Origin: Bacteroidota bacterium
GTDB taxonomy: Bacteria; Bacteroidota; Bacteroidia; Bacteroidales; JACABE01
DNA: 64,000 bases
Direction: 5' to 3'
NCBI GenBank assembly: GCA_026391675.1
Contig: JAPLDQ010000035.1
Location: forward strand, 1 to 64,000
In this document: positions 26,429 through 36,600 of the stretch, piece after piece
Layout: every line of letters begins with the position of its first letter
How positions within the stretch are numbered: the stretch's first letter is position 1
Position numbers and translations under genes: made by a program
Notes under the pieces: generated by a model
Databases searched by the model: none
What the model saw: the letters and a program-made list of their open reading frames with translations, nothing else
Told to the model about the DNA's origin: nothing

Positions 26429-27868
26429 TTATTTTTTCACAAATTTGGTTAGTAAAACATTCTTTCCATTATATATTTTCACAAAATACAATCCATTGCT
26501 GAGATCAGCAATATCTATTGTTGTAATGGATTGATTTAATAATTTTTGCAATAGTAATTCACCCTGAATGTTATAAATGGACATTATTGAATTTTTTACA
26601 TTACCAGCTTGTTGTAAATTGATATTTAGCTTATCTGAAGCAGGATTTGGATAAATAAAAACTAAAGAATTCTCTTTGTTTTCGTTTATTCCTGTGCCCA
26701 AAGTGATAAAATGAGCGTAATATTGTGATGTATACTGAAAATTTTGTATCATTTGCCCTGAAGTAAAAAGCAATAATTCATCATTTTCATTCGGTTTCCA
26801 GCTGTTATTTTCCCATTTTTCTATTTTTCCCTTTATAGAGTTATTATTGTTGTCATATGTATAGGATCTTTTTAATTGATTAGTCCATGTATTGTTCTGC
26901 CATAATTCAACTAAAGATATCAGCAGATTATTATTTACATCATAGGTAGAACTGTATTTATTATACAATTCCCAGTTATTGTTCTGCCATTGCCTGATCA
27001 ACACATTAATTTCATTATTATTGGCATCATAAGTAAATTTGGCAATATAATCATTAACCCAGTTACTATTCACCCAGTCTTCTCTTAACTGGCTCAGTAA
27101 ATTATTATTATCATCATAGGTGAAACTGTATTTTGTCCAGTTTTCCCAGTCATTATTAAACCATAACTGGAATAAATAGCTCAAACAATTTCCATACTGA
27201 TCGTAAGTAAAAACCAATCTTATGCTTGATTCCCAGTTATTATTATACCAGTCTTCATTGGTTTCTGTCAGTATATTACCATTGGTATCATAGGTATAAG
27301 TCATTATTCCTTTACTTATGCAAATATTATTCTGCCAATATGTATTCTTTTCTAATACCATATTTCCAAAGGCATCATAGGTATTTGTATCTTCCCAGCA
27401 TCTTATCCAATTGTTGTTTAACCATTCTTCCTGTAATGATGTTAATTGCTTCCCGCCAGCGTTAAAAGTATAAAAGCTCCTGTAATTGTTAACCCAGCTA
27501 TTGTTCTGCCAGTTTTGGAATAAATCAGAAGTTTTATTACCGAAACTATCATAATAATTGTTATATAAGCTATTGTTCTCCCAATTGTTATTTTGTCTGG
27601 TTTCTGTTTTTTCTGATAGCACCAGACCATTATTGCTATAAACTCTTGTTAATCGTTGTAATAATCCGATGGTATCATAAGTGATGAGACTATCCCAATT
27701 CCAGCTGATAGTTGAAGGTGTTTTTGATTCAAAAATTTTTCGAGGAAAAGATTTTTGAGAAGAATGCTTATTTTTCTCAAATTTATCTGGCAATGATATG
27801 GTCATTTTCTGTGCATTAGCAGTATAAATGATACATAATGCAACTAAAAAAATATAGATTTTTTTCAT
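26429..27868 (-). CDS. T9SS cargo with 34-residue TYDxNGN/W repeats
   Basis: This 479-residue protein has a signal peptide ending near YTANAQ. About ten tandem units of 34 residues follow, of the form WxNNxWxNxxxxxxTYDxNGNxLxxLxE, rich in Trp, Asn and Tyr. A type A sorting tail ends the protein (IYPNPASDKLNINL to NVLLTKFVKK). The unit resembles Rhs YD repeats at TYDxNGN but lacks any Rhs core or toxin domain. A paralog with the same N-terminal region and repeats lies at 42756-44132. It is the first gene of the four-gene cargo run. Confidence 0.88.
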   Translation of the reverse strand: MKKIYIFLVALCIIYTANAQKMTISLPDKFEKNKHSSQKSFPRKIFESKTPSTISWNWDSLITYDTIGLLQRLTRVYSNNGLVLSEKTETRQNNNWENNSLYNNYYDSFGNKTSDLFQNWQNNSWVNNYRSFYTFNAGGKQLTSLQEEWLNNNWIRCWEDTNTYDAFGNMVLEKNTYWQNNICISKGIMTYTYDTNGNILTETNEDWYNNNWESSIRLVFTYDQYGNCLSYLFQLWFNNDWENWTKYSFTYDDNNNLLSQLREDWVNSNWVNDYIAKFTYDANNNEINVLIRQWQNNNWELYNKYSSTYDVNNNLLISLVELWQNNTWTNQLKRSYTYDNNNNSIKGKIEKWENNSWKPNENDELLLFTSGQMIQNFQYTSQYYAHFITLGTGINENKENSLVFIYPNPASDKLNINLQQAGNVKNSIMSIYNIQGELLLQKLLNQSITTIDIADLSNGLYFVKIYNGKNVLLTKFVKK

Positions 27869-27907
27869 GCCTATGATATTAGAAAATCTGTAATGTTATT
27901 TTCTTAA

Positions 27908-27915
27908 CAAATATA
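27908..27915 (-). promoter_or_regulatory. -7 element of the T9SS cargo run
   Basis: The minus strand reads TATATTTG 40 bases upstream of the first cargo gene. The identical octamer precedes the paralog at 44223-44230. Confidence 0.55.
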
Positions 27916-28010
27916 GGTTTATTTTTTTTAATTTGTTAATTAATCAGTTAACGGTAGATAAAAAAAAGAAAACGGTAAGTTTTACTATATTTTCAATTGA
28001 TGTTTTATAA

Positions 28011-28050
28011 AAAAGGGAATACAAAAACTTTCAATTTTGTATTCCCTTTT
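28011..28050 (-). terminator. Terminator after the Usp gene
   Basis: A perfect 16-base stem (28011-28026 with 28035-28050) has an 8-base loop. It ends in T residues on the minus strand, 30 bases past the stop codon. Confidence 0.88.
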
Positions 28051-28079
28051 AATTCTATGTAATATATCTGATTAAGTTT

Positions 28080-28919
28080 CTAATACCAGTGATAAGTTAA
28101 GAGTTCTCTGGGATTAATTAACATGGTAGGAATATGGTTATCATTAAACATGATTTGTTCATCGTAAGATGAAAACATATAATTTAATTTATCAGGACTT
28201 GACATTATCATAATCAATTCAGAATGAATGGTTTTTGAAAACAGCAACACCTGATTTCCGTAGTTTCCACCTTTTTCAGCATTTTGAATTTCATAGTCAA
28301 CATCGTTTCTGTCAAACTCATCAATAATCTGATTCACGACTACATTCAATTTCAGTCTGGTTTCTTCAAGCGTTTCGTAGAATTTAAAAAGATAGATTTT
28401 AGCATTAAATATCTTTGCAATCTGAACGGCCCAACCTACTTTTTGTCTGACATTTGCAGTAGAACTGATTGGGAAAACAATTTTCTGTATTCCATCTTTA
28501 AAATCAACACCTTCGGGCAGAATAATTACAGGAACATCAGAACTGCTGACTACCTTATGGGCAAAACTACCGGTTAACTGCTGTTTAACACCCACTTTTC
28601 CATGGGTTCCCAACACAATCAGCTTTGCACCAATCTCAACGGAGATTTCGTTTATTGTTGTATATATACTTCCTTTACGGAATATAGTCTGAACTTCGAT
28701 GTTATATTTATTTTTAACCTGATTTGCTAGTTCTTCAAGATTTTTTTGAATCTGTTCATCGGGATTATTTTTATTTTCAAGCTTTGAAACAGATTCTTTA
28801 TTTACGATATGAACTATAGCTATAGATGTATTTTCTCTTTTAGCCAATTGTGCCCCATAATGAACAGCTTCAGTACAAACTTTTGAAAAATCAGTAGGTA
28901 TGAGAATAATATTTTTCAT
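28080..28919 (-). CDS. Universal stress protein, tandem UspA domains
   Basis: This 279-residue protein has two UspA-like domains. The first (IILIPTDFSKVCTEA at the N-terminus, LIVLGTHGKVG near residue 103, GSFAHKVV near 117) keeps the ATP-binding GxxGxxGS(S/T)-type pattern only partly. The second (KIVFPISSTANVRQK near 145) is degenerate. Its likely role is stress-linked nucleotide binding in the cytosol. A similar two-domain protein is encoded at 55451-56296. Confidence 0.88.
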   Translation of the reverse strand: MKNIILIPTDFSKVCTEAVHYGAQLAKRENTSIAIVHIVNKESVSKLENKNNPDEQIQKNLEELANQVKNKYNIEVQTIFRKGSIYTTINEISVEIGAKLIVLGTHGKVGVKQQLTGSFAHKVVSSSDVPVIILPEGVDFKDGIQKIVFPISSTANVRQKVGWAVQIAKIFNAKIYLFKFYETLEETRLKLNVVVNQIIDEFDRNDVDYEIQNAEKGGNYGNQVLLFSKTIHSELIMIMSSPDKLNYMFSSYDEQIMFNDNHIPTMLINPRELLTYHWY

Positions 28920-29070
28920 AAATTTTATTATTTAATTAATACTAACAAAGACAAATATACAAAATAATTGACCGAATTTTATAAAATTTAAATAAAAATA
29001 GAAAATTTTGTTTATTAACTACAGGTGTTATATTATAACAAATTGATAAATAAATTGGTTCATTTTTAAA

Positions 29071-29661
29071 TTACATCAAAGTATCGATTAAAGATTGAAC
29101 TTTTAAAATATTTTGCATCTTCATTTCATTTCTGATTTTACGTGAAGAAGCCGTAAGGTATGTATGGTTACTGAGAAAAGCTTTCTGACTCTTATACCAT
29201 TCTAAATCCAGTAAATCCATCTTAAATAAACACAACCATTCTTTCCTTAAAAATGATGATATCTTAAAATAATCATCTCTGCCTAAATAATCCAGATCGG
29301 CATCACAAATAATTTCCTGTAGTTTATTATCTGCATGCTGAGGCATTTGGGTTGCAAGTATTAACCCATTGATTACTTCAATATCTCCGGCTTCATATCC
29401 ATACTGAGGTAGTATTTCTTTGGCAATATTAACCGAAAATTTCTCATGTTCTTTAAATTGGATGATAATTCCGATATCGTGAAAATAAGCGGCTGTTTTT
29501 AAAATTGCTAAATCATGCTCAGAAACCCCTTCAAGCTTTGCAATGATTTCCGATGATTTTACAACATCCAGGGTATGCATAAGATTATGATAAACATAAC
29601 ATGGATTTAATTCTTTTTTGATACGTTGAATGATATATTCTTCAACTTTAAGTAATTCCAT
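29071..29661 (-). CDS. HD domain phosphohydrolase
   Basis: This 196-residue metal-dependent phosphohydrolase has a first His in YHNLMHTLDVV near residue 23, the HD pair in AAYFHDIGI near 57, a distal His in EHEKFS near 70 and the Asp in CDADLDYLGRDD near 118. It is predicted to act on a nucleotide or cyclic nucleotide, substrate unknown. It lies 62 bases downstream of two adenylate cyclase genes in the same direction, which makes cAMP-linked turnover a possibility, but not more than that. Confidence 0.85.
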   Translation of the reverse strand: MELLKVEEYIIQRIKKELNPCYVYHNLMHTLDVVKSSEIIAKLEGVSEHDLAILKTAAYFHDIGIIIQFKEHEKFSVNIAKEILPQYGYEAGDIEVINGLILATQMPQHADNKLQEIICDADLDYLGRDDYFKISSFLRKEWLCLFKMDLLDLEWYKSQKAFLSNHTYLTASSRKIRNEMKMQNILKVQSLIDTLM

Positions 29662-29723
29662 CTGATGTATATTTTATTATTTTTAAATTTTTAAACTGAT
29701 TATTCATTTTTTATTTATAAATA

Positions 29724-31541
29724 TTATTGAATATTATTTACAAAGTACATATCAACTTCCCCCTTGTTCTTTGCTTCTACTTTTCCACGATAAGTACAGT
29801 TGAATTTATCCTTAACCAATTCGTAAGTACTGCCACTGATATTTACTTTCCCAACTACGCCGCTACTCTCCATGCGCGAAGCCAGATTTACAGTATCACC
29901 CCAGATATCGTAGGCAAATTTCTTGACACCAACAATTCCTGCTACTACCGGACCTGTGTGTATGCCAATTCTTATTTCAAAATAAGGTGCACCAATTTTA
30001 ATTTTGTTTGCTTTTCCAGCTTCAATAAAATGGAGTATTTCCAGCGCGGCATTAATTGCATCAGTTGCATGTGTGGTGTTAGGATTAGGTAAGCCACCTG
30101 CAGCCATATATGAATCACCTATAGTTTTTATTTTCTCTAACCCAAATTTTTCCATAATTTGATCGAAAGCTGAGAAACATTCATGTATATCTTTTACCAG
30201 TTCCCTTGGAGTCAATTGCTCTGACATTAAAGTAAATCCTTTAAAATCAGTAAATAAAACCGTTACCTCATCTATTAATTTTGCATCGGCACTTCCTTTT
30301 GCTTTAAGTTCTTCTGCGACTTCATAAGGAAGAATATTAAGCAATAATTTTTCGGAACGCTCTTTTTCTTTTTGTATTAAGGCTGTTGTTTTACGTATAA
30401 ATCTCAGTCTGGCCCATAATCCAAACGCTAGTAATATTAAACCCAATACACTTATCATAAAAATAATGCGTTGATTCCGCTGATGAATCCTTTTCTTTTC
30501 TAATTCTTTCTGTTGAATAATCTTCTGATCATTGATCTTTTTCTTGAAATCGAACATGCTTTGCATATCGGCAACTTTTTGTTTGGTACTGCCTTTAAAG
30601 TTAATGTCCTTGGTTGTATTTAATAAATCAAGATAATGAAATGCCTTTCTGAAATTACCCTGAAGCGCATATGCTTTACTTAAAGTGTTGGTAGCTTCTG
30701 ACAAACTGATTTCATCGGATGAATTGATAGCCATTTTATAACTGATTTCAGCATAATATACTGCTTTTTTAAGGTCATTAATTTTTAAGTAAACCGCTGA
30801 TAAAAAAGCATAGGGTCTGCCAAGGTAAATTGTATCATTTTTAGCTTTGAGTCTGTCAATAGATTTGTTCAGGTAAAAAAATGCAGAATCGGTATTTCCG
30901 GTCTTGAAAAATAACTTACCCAGATACATATAGCATTCATCCAGTCTGAACTGATTATTGCTTTTCTCATAATCCTTAATGGCCAATGAAAAATATTTTC
31001 TGGCTTCAGAATAATTATCCAGTTCGGAAAAAGATATTGCCATCAGGTACTTTGACGTGGACATATCTGCATAAGCCAGAGAAAGTTTGAAATTCTTTAT
31101 AGCATCCTCATAATACTGAAGTATATAGCTTATTAATCCCAATTGCAGATAGCATTTTGAAATTCCTGCTTTATCTTTAAGTGTTTCAAAAAGTGAAAGG
31201 CATTCCAGAAAGCAGGGGGTTGCCAATGAGTATCTGTGTGTAGATGCTATATAGTATCTGCCCTGATTATAAAGAGCTTCGGCAAGTCCTTTTGAATATA
31301 CTAGTTTTCGTGAAAGTTGAATGGCCTGAGTTGCAAAGAGATTAATACTGTCTTTTCTTTTTTCAGTTTCAGCTTCCCAGTATTTTGAAGCTATCTGGTT
31401 CAGAATATCAACTTTTATAGTTGTCTCATTAGTTTTATTTAATAATTTCAATAAAGAATCAGGGTTATTATGGGTTTTGGGTTGAGAAATCCCATATAAC
31501 GGAAGTCCTAGTAATAATATTAAAAAATATTTTTTTCTCAT
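29724..31541 (-). CDS. TPR-containing class III adenylate cyclase
   Basis: This 605-residue protein has a signal sequence at 1-20 and TPR-like helical repeats from about 30 to 330. A single TM helix lies near 353-375, so the TPR part is outside the cytoplasm. A class III cyclase domain occupies about 400-605. Metal-binding Asp lies in VTVLFTDFKGFT. The adenine-selecting residues look like Lys in KIKTIGDSY and Asp in YDIWGDTVN, predicting ATP rather than GTP as substrate. The transition-state Asn/Arg are in NLASRM. It overlaps the upstream paralog by four bases. Confidence 0.9.
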   Translation of the reverse strand: MRKKYFLILLLGLPLYGISQPKTHNNPDSLLKLLNKTNETTIKVDILNQIASKYWEAETEKRKDSINLFATQAIQLSRKLVYSKGLAEALYNQGRYYIASTHRYSLATPCFLECLSLFETLKDKAGISKCYLQLGLISYILQYYEDAIKNFKLSLAYADMSTSKYLMAISFSELDNYSEARKYFSLAIKDYEKSNNQFRLDECYMYLGKLFFKTGNTDSAFFYLNKSIDRLKAKNDTIYLGRPYAFLSAVYLKINDLKKAVYYAEISYKMAINSSDEISLSEATNTLSKAYALQGNFRKAFHYLDLLNTTKDINFKGSTKQKVADMQSMFDFKKKINDQKIIQQKELEKKRIHQRNQRIIFMISVLGLILLAFGLWARLRFIRKTTALIQKEKERSEKLLLNILPYEVAEELKAKGSADAKLIDEVTVLFTDFKGFTLMSEQLTPRELVKDIHECFSAFDQIMEKFGLEKIKTIGDSYMAAGGLPNPNTTHATDAINAALEILHFIEAGKANKIKIGAPYFEIRIGIHTGPVVAGIVGVKKFAYDIWGDTVNLASRMESSGVVGKVNISGSTYELVKDKFNCTYRGKVEAKNKGEVDMYFVNNIQ

Positions 31542-33463
31542 TTTTTGATCATCTCATCCACAAAATACATATCAATTTCACCTTTCCCCTTAGCCATAAC
31601 CTTACCACGATGTGTGCAATTAAATTTATCCTTCACTTTTTCGTAAGTGCTACCACTTATATTTACTCTTCCTGCTTCACCGCTGCTCTCCATTCGACTT
31701 GCAGTATTAACGGTATCACCCCAAATATCGTAAGCAAATTTCTTAACACCCACAATACCTGCAACAACAGGACCTGTATTTATACCAATTCTTATTTCGA
31801 AATAAGGTAATCCCATTGCAATTTTCCTGGCTTTGCCTTCTTCAATAAACTGGCTGACTTCAATCGCTGCGTTAACTGCATCTTCTGGATGGGTATTATT
31901 TGGTGTAGGTATTCCTCCTGCTGCCATATACGAATCGCCTATGGTTTTAATTTTCTCCATTCTGTATTTCTCCATTATCCGGTCAAAAGCAGAAAAACAT
32001 TCGTGAATATCCTTTACCAGTTCTTTAGGTGTCATTTTTTCAGAGTATGCTGTAAACCCTTTAAAATCAGTGAATAAAACGGTTACTTCATCTATCAGCT
32101 TTGCATCAGCACTTCCTTTTGCTTTCAGTTCTTCGGCAACTTCTTCAGGCAAAATGTTTAGCAGTAATTCATCGCTGCGTTTTTTCTCTTTACTTATTCT
32201 GTTGCGTTGGGCTAAAAACACACCTGCAAATAAAAGCACTATGGCAAAACCTCCCATAAAACCATTGCGGATGAGTTTCTGCTTTTCGGTTATCTGTTGT
32301 TGAATTTCAAAGTCTTTTGTTAAAAGATTTATCTGGTTTTGTTTCTTTTCCAGATCAAAAGCGAAAGATAGTCCTTGCAGTTTTTTATCAGTATCAATGT
32401 TATAAAGTGTATCCTTAATATCGAGTAATAATTGCTGATAAGTATAAGCATTTGCAAATTCTTTTAAAGAAGCAAAGTTTTTAGCTAATCCTTCATACAC
32501 CTGTTTAAGTTCTGAAAAAGCATGTAAATTATAGGCAATTTCTTTTGCCTGCAAATAATATGATTCTGCTATTTTCAGATCTCCTTTTTGCTGATAGGTT
32601 GAAGCGAGGCCCAAAAGAGAAATCGTCATATCCAGTTTAGCATCCAGCTTTTTTGAAATCTCATAAGCCTGCTGATGCTTAATTATTGCTTTCTGAAAAT
32701 CTTTCCTTTTTTCGTATACCTGTCCTATACAGTTTAATGAATAAGGAATATTCTCAGAACCCTCATAAGCTTTCAGGGATTCCTCAAAATAATTCAGTGC
32801 AGTAGTATAATCTTTTTCTTTAAAATAGATATCTCCAAGATTTACGGTTACGGTTCCGATAGAATAATCATCCTTAATTTTAATGGCAAGTGGAAGAGCT
32901 CTGAGGTAATACTCTTTAGCTTTGTTAAACGTAGCAGTCTTGTTGGAATAAACCGCACCTATATTATACAATGCGGTTACTACCCTTAACGTATCATGGA
33001 TATCTTCAGCTATTTTAAGCGATTTCAGGTAAAGTTCCAATGCCTTGGCATCATCTCCCTGATTAAAATAAACAGAACCTTCATTATTCAGCATATTTGA
33101 AACGCCTACCTTATCTCCAAGTGAATCCCAGACGGCCATTGCCTGGTCCCAGTTGCTGATGGCACTGGTATAAATTCCTTGCTGGTAATATCCAATACCT
33201 ATATTCTTGTATGAAAGCGCAAGTCCTCTTTTGTATTTAAGTTTTTCTGAAAGATTTTTAGCTTCATTCCCATATCTAACAGATTCTGATGGTTTTGTAC
33301 TGAAATATGCTTTACTCAAGGCATTAATTGAATTTACCCTTAATGTATCTTCTTTGGACTTTGCAATAACTTTTCCTAAACTATCAATTAGTTTTTGCTG
33401 TGAATTACAAATTATTGGCAGAAGAAATATAAGAAAAAAGAAAATATATTTTAATTTATTCAT
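31538..33463 (-). CDS. TPR-containing class III adenylate cyclase, tandem paralog
   Basis: This 641-residue protein has the same architecture as the downstream neighbour. It has a signal sequence, about seven TPR units with typical spacing (YYQQGIYTSAISNWDQA, YFNQGDDAKALELYLKS, IYFKEKDYTTALNYFEES), a coiled-coil-like stretch, one TM helix near 400-420 and a catalytic domain with FTDFKGFTAYSE, KIKTIGDSY and YDIWGDTVN. The cyclase domains of the pair are nearly identical while the TPR parts diverge, suggesting duplication with sensor divergence. ATGA overlap couples translation. Confidence 0.9.
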   Translation of the reverse strand: MNKLKYIFFFLIFLLPIICNSQQKLIDSLGKVIAKSKEDTLRVNSINALSKAYFSTKPSESVRYGNEAKNLSEKLKYKRGLALSYKNIGIGYYQQGIYTSAISNWDQAMAVWDSLGDKVGVSNMLNNEGSVYFNQGDDAKALELYLKSLKIAEDIHDTLRVVTALYNIGAVYSNKTATFNKAKEYYLRALPLAIKIKDDYSIGTVTVNLGDIYFKEKDYTTALNYFEESLKAYEGSENIPYSLNCIGQVYEKRKDFQKAIIKHQQAYEISKKLDAKLDMTISLLGLASTYQQKGDLKIAESYYLQAKEIAYNLHAFSELKQVYEGLAKNFASLKEFANAYTYQQLLLDIKDTLYNIDTDKKLQGLSFAFDLEKKQNQINLLTKDFEIQQQITEKQKLIRNGFMGGFAIVLLFAGVFLAQRNRISKEKKRSDELLLNILPEEVAEELKAKGSADAKLIDEVTVLFTDFKGFTAYSEKMTPKELVKDIHECFSAFDRIMEKYRMEKIKTIGDSYMAAGGIPTPNNTHPEDAVNAAIEVSQFIEEGKARKIAMGLPYFEIRIGINTGPVVAGIVGVKKFAYDIWGDTVNTASRMESSGEAGRVNISGSTYEKVKDKFNCTHRGKVMAKGKGEIDMYFVDEMIKK

Positions 33464-33540
33464 ACTTCTGAATTTTAGTTTATTTATGATTTATAAAATT
33501 AGTACAAAATTTTTCTATTTTTTAAAAATGTAATTAATAA

Positions 33541-33580
33541 AATGGGAAAACCCAGGATTTAAGCCTTAGGTTTTCCCATT
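33541..33580 (-). terminator. Terminator of the giant surface-protein gene
   Basis: The stem AATGGGAAAACC (33541-33552) pairs with GGTTTTCCCATT (33569-33580). On the minus strand it ends in TTTATT. It lies 45 bases past the stop codon at 33626. Confidence 0.75.
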
Positions 33581-33625
33581 TTAAATAAGTATTAATTAAG
33601 TACTTCTATTAAAAAATAAAGAATA

Positions 33626-36600
33626 TTATTTCCAGTTTAATTTATAGTTTTGTGTAGCAATAGATGTCTTAATTCTTACAAGATAAATACCAGCAGTTAA
33701 ATCCAGTTTGGTAATAAACATATTGGAATTAACTGATGATGTTTTGAAAACACAACTACCATTAATCGTAAACACTTCAATCTGTTGTATTTCTTCTCCG
33801 GTTTGAGCAACAATGTTTAGTTCTTCATTGTTTTTAAAAACCTTTACATCAGAATTAGTTAAAGGAGTATTTATTTTACTGAAACGGATGAAGAATCTAC
33901 CCGTAATTTCATTACCTGGAAATTCAAAATTATAAGTAGAATTTTCTGATAAACTAATCATTTTACTTTTCAGTCGATCTTCAAGAAATACCTGTTCACC
34001 ACTTTCCAAAGCAAATGCTGTTAATTTAGCTTTTTTACCTGCAATGCCCTTAATACCCAATGGAATTACAGTATTGCAGGTGTTGATAGTATTTATAACC
34101 AATTTTTCGCCTCCAGCAGCTTGTGAATAAATTTCAACAGCTAAATCACCGAAAAGTTTTTCTGAATCATACGTTTCAAAATCAAGGCTTGCATTTTCAT
34201 TTTTACATATAGCTAATTCGTCCGATCCTTCGTCATTATCTATTCTCAAACGAACAAGAATTTCAGTAGCAGAATTTTCTTTATAATAGGTTGATGTAGT
34301 ATGTGTCCTGGCTGATAACGGGAAGGTTATTTTCGGATTCGTATAATTTGCTTTTACAAAGAATCCCTGCATTGGCGCAATATATGGTGTTGAATTAGCA
34401 GGAACTCCAATATTGGATGAAGAATTGTAGGTTCTCATAAATGAGCCATTAGGAACAGGTGTACATCCCGGACATAAATTATTATCCCACAAATACAATG
34501 TCGTATTTAAACTCGTTTTACCTAATAAATTCCAATTCAGGTATGAAGTAAAAGGGTTAGCAACTAAATTCCAGCTTTGTAAGGATGAGGTTCCATTGTA
34601 AACCAGTGAAACATAGTAATCAAATGCAGGCGAAAGTGTATTACAGAATAAGGTTCCTGTTAACGATGCCGTAAAAGAAATACTTGGTTTAACAGCAAAC
34701 CCAACTGTTGGTGTAAACTGGAATAGAGAGGAAGTTGTCGTTGTCCCCCAGCCGATTCCATTGTTATAAGGCATCATAAGTGTAATTCCGCCTGCAGGTG
34801 TAAGGTTAGCCAGCATTGCTCCTGAGTTTTTTACAAACGGAGAACCAAACAAATGCCAAACATTACTAAGATACCTTTTAGCTGTAACAGGCAGATTACA
34901 TGAATTGTATATAAATGATGATCCGGAATTAAGGACAAACCCGCTTACACCTGCATTATTCTGAATATTGCCTATTACAGTAATCTTAGTACTATCACAT
35001 AAAGTAAGGACTTTGCCGGAATTAATCATAAAAATATTGCCATTACTACTGATTGTTAATCCATTAGTATGGTTTTTGTTATTTAAAGTAATATTTTTAT
35101 CAATCGTTACTGATCCGGAAGTTAAACTTATGGTTTGATTATTAAGATTATCAGCAAAAGTAATTATTCCATTATTACATGTATTTGCAACTGCATTACG
35201 CAAAGAACCTGTACCTGCATCGTTAGTATTAGTTACAACATAATTGCATGAATTAACCTTTAAAATTCCATTTATAAAATTAATAATATAATTTGAAGGA
35301 TGTTTTAATGTTAATCCACTTGGTATTATTGTATGAATTCCAACACTGATCTGACTATTGCTTGGAGGAGAATGAGTGATAATTCCAGAAAATACAGAAT
35401 CAAAATTATCATCATATTTATAACAATAAATGGAATCATTATATACTGGAGGTACTCCAAATTGGACCTCTTTATCATTCGCTTTAACATTAATAATTGC
35501 AGGCAATATTGTAATATGGCCTAAGCCAAACGTAATATTAAAATTATTGGAAAGCAGAGGTCCGGGTACAATAGCCCATGTACCCACTGTATATCCGGTA
35601 ATCATATTAACCGAATAATAAGTTTGCAAAGTATCATCTCCGTTAAGTGCTGCCAGATAATCTGTGCTGTCAATAATAATTGCTACATTTCCATTACTGT
35701 TGCCTGAAGTATCAGTACTGTTGATAAGGCCGGAACCACCTATATTTAATTCCACACCATTTACTCCAACACGGGCGTTTACTCCGGCACGGGCATTTAC
35801 TCCGGCGCGGGCGTTTACTCCGGCACGGGCATTTACTCCGGCACGGGCACGCTCAAGTTTCGTATCATTTGGATCTTCCTTGTAATCAAAAACAGATTCA
35901 ACTGCAAAGTCAACAATCAAAGTTGTTTCATATACAATTCCGTTAACACCTACACGGGCATTTACACCGGCACGGGCATTTACACCTGCACGGGCACTTA
36001 CGAGAAAACTCAGGTCTACCAGATCACTATCATTCAGATATCTAACCGGATTGCCTAAAGAGTTAACACCAACCCGTGCATCAACCAATGCAACAGCATT
36101 CGTCATTTGTGACTGATGTTCAGCACTCAATGAATTAAGAAATGCCGTTTTTTCGCCAGGTAAAATATTGGAATCATCATATATGTAATTAAAATGAAAC
36201 GCTTTGCCATCAATTTTGTCACCATAATAAATCGTATCATTAAGAGGAATTATCTGAAGTGGCATTTTATCAATAGTTAGTAAGCTGGGAGAAGGACGTG
36301 CATAATCACTATAATTTGAATGGGTTATAAAAATATAAACATAAAGTTCTGTTAATCCAACACTAAAAGGTCCGGCACCTGGATCAATGAAGTATTTACC
36401 TGTATTACTCAAACTATTAACACCAGTGGGTAATGTATAATGAATACTGTCAAGACCCAAATCAGTTAATGTAAGTCCTGCTTCTGCAAGTGAATGTCCG
36501 TTCACTGTAACAGTAGAATTAAATACAGGCAGTTTTTCTCCGTAATGCTTTGTTTTATTGTCAGCAACAATCAATACAGTGTCTTTAACAGTTGACGATG

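Noticed and set aside
26429-27868. Rhs/YD-repeat toxin
   Set aside because: There is no Rhs core motif, no C-terminal toxin and no immunity gene. The C-terminus is a T9SS sorting tail.
29727-30092. Plus-strand frame antisense to the adenylate cyclase domain
   Set aside because: It is a shadow of the strongly conserved catalytic domain. The same pattern appears opposite the paralog (31610-31810).
35664-35885. Plus-strand open frame across the ARAGVN array (TPARAFTPARAF repeats)
   Set aside because: It is the antisense reading of the 18-base repeat, which is open in several frames. The minus-strand giant protein is continuous, has domains and explains it.
35756-35995. Regular 18-base repeats considered as a CRISPR array
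   Set aside because: Units are contiguous with no spacers, shorter than CRISPR repeats, in frame within a protein gene, and no cas genes are nearby.
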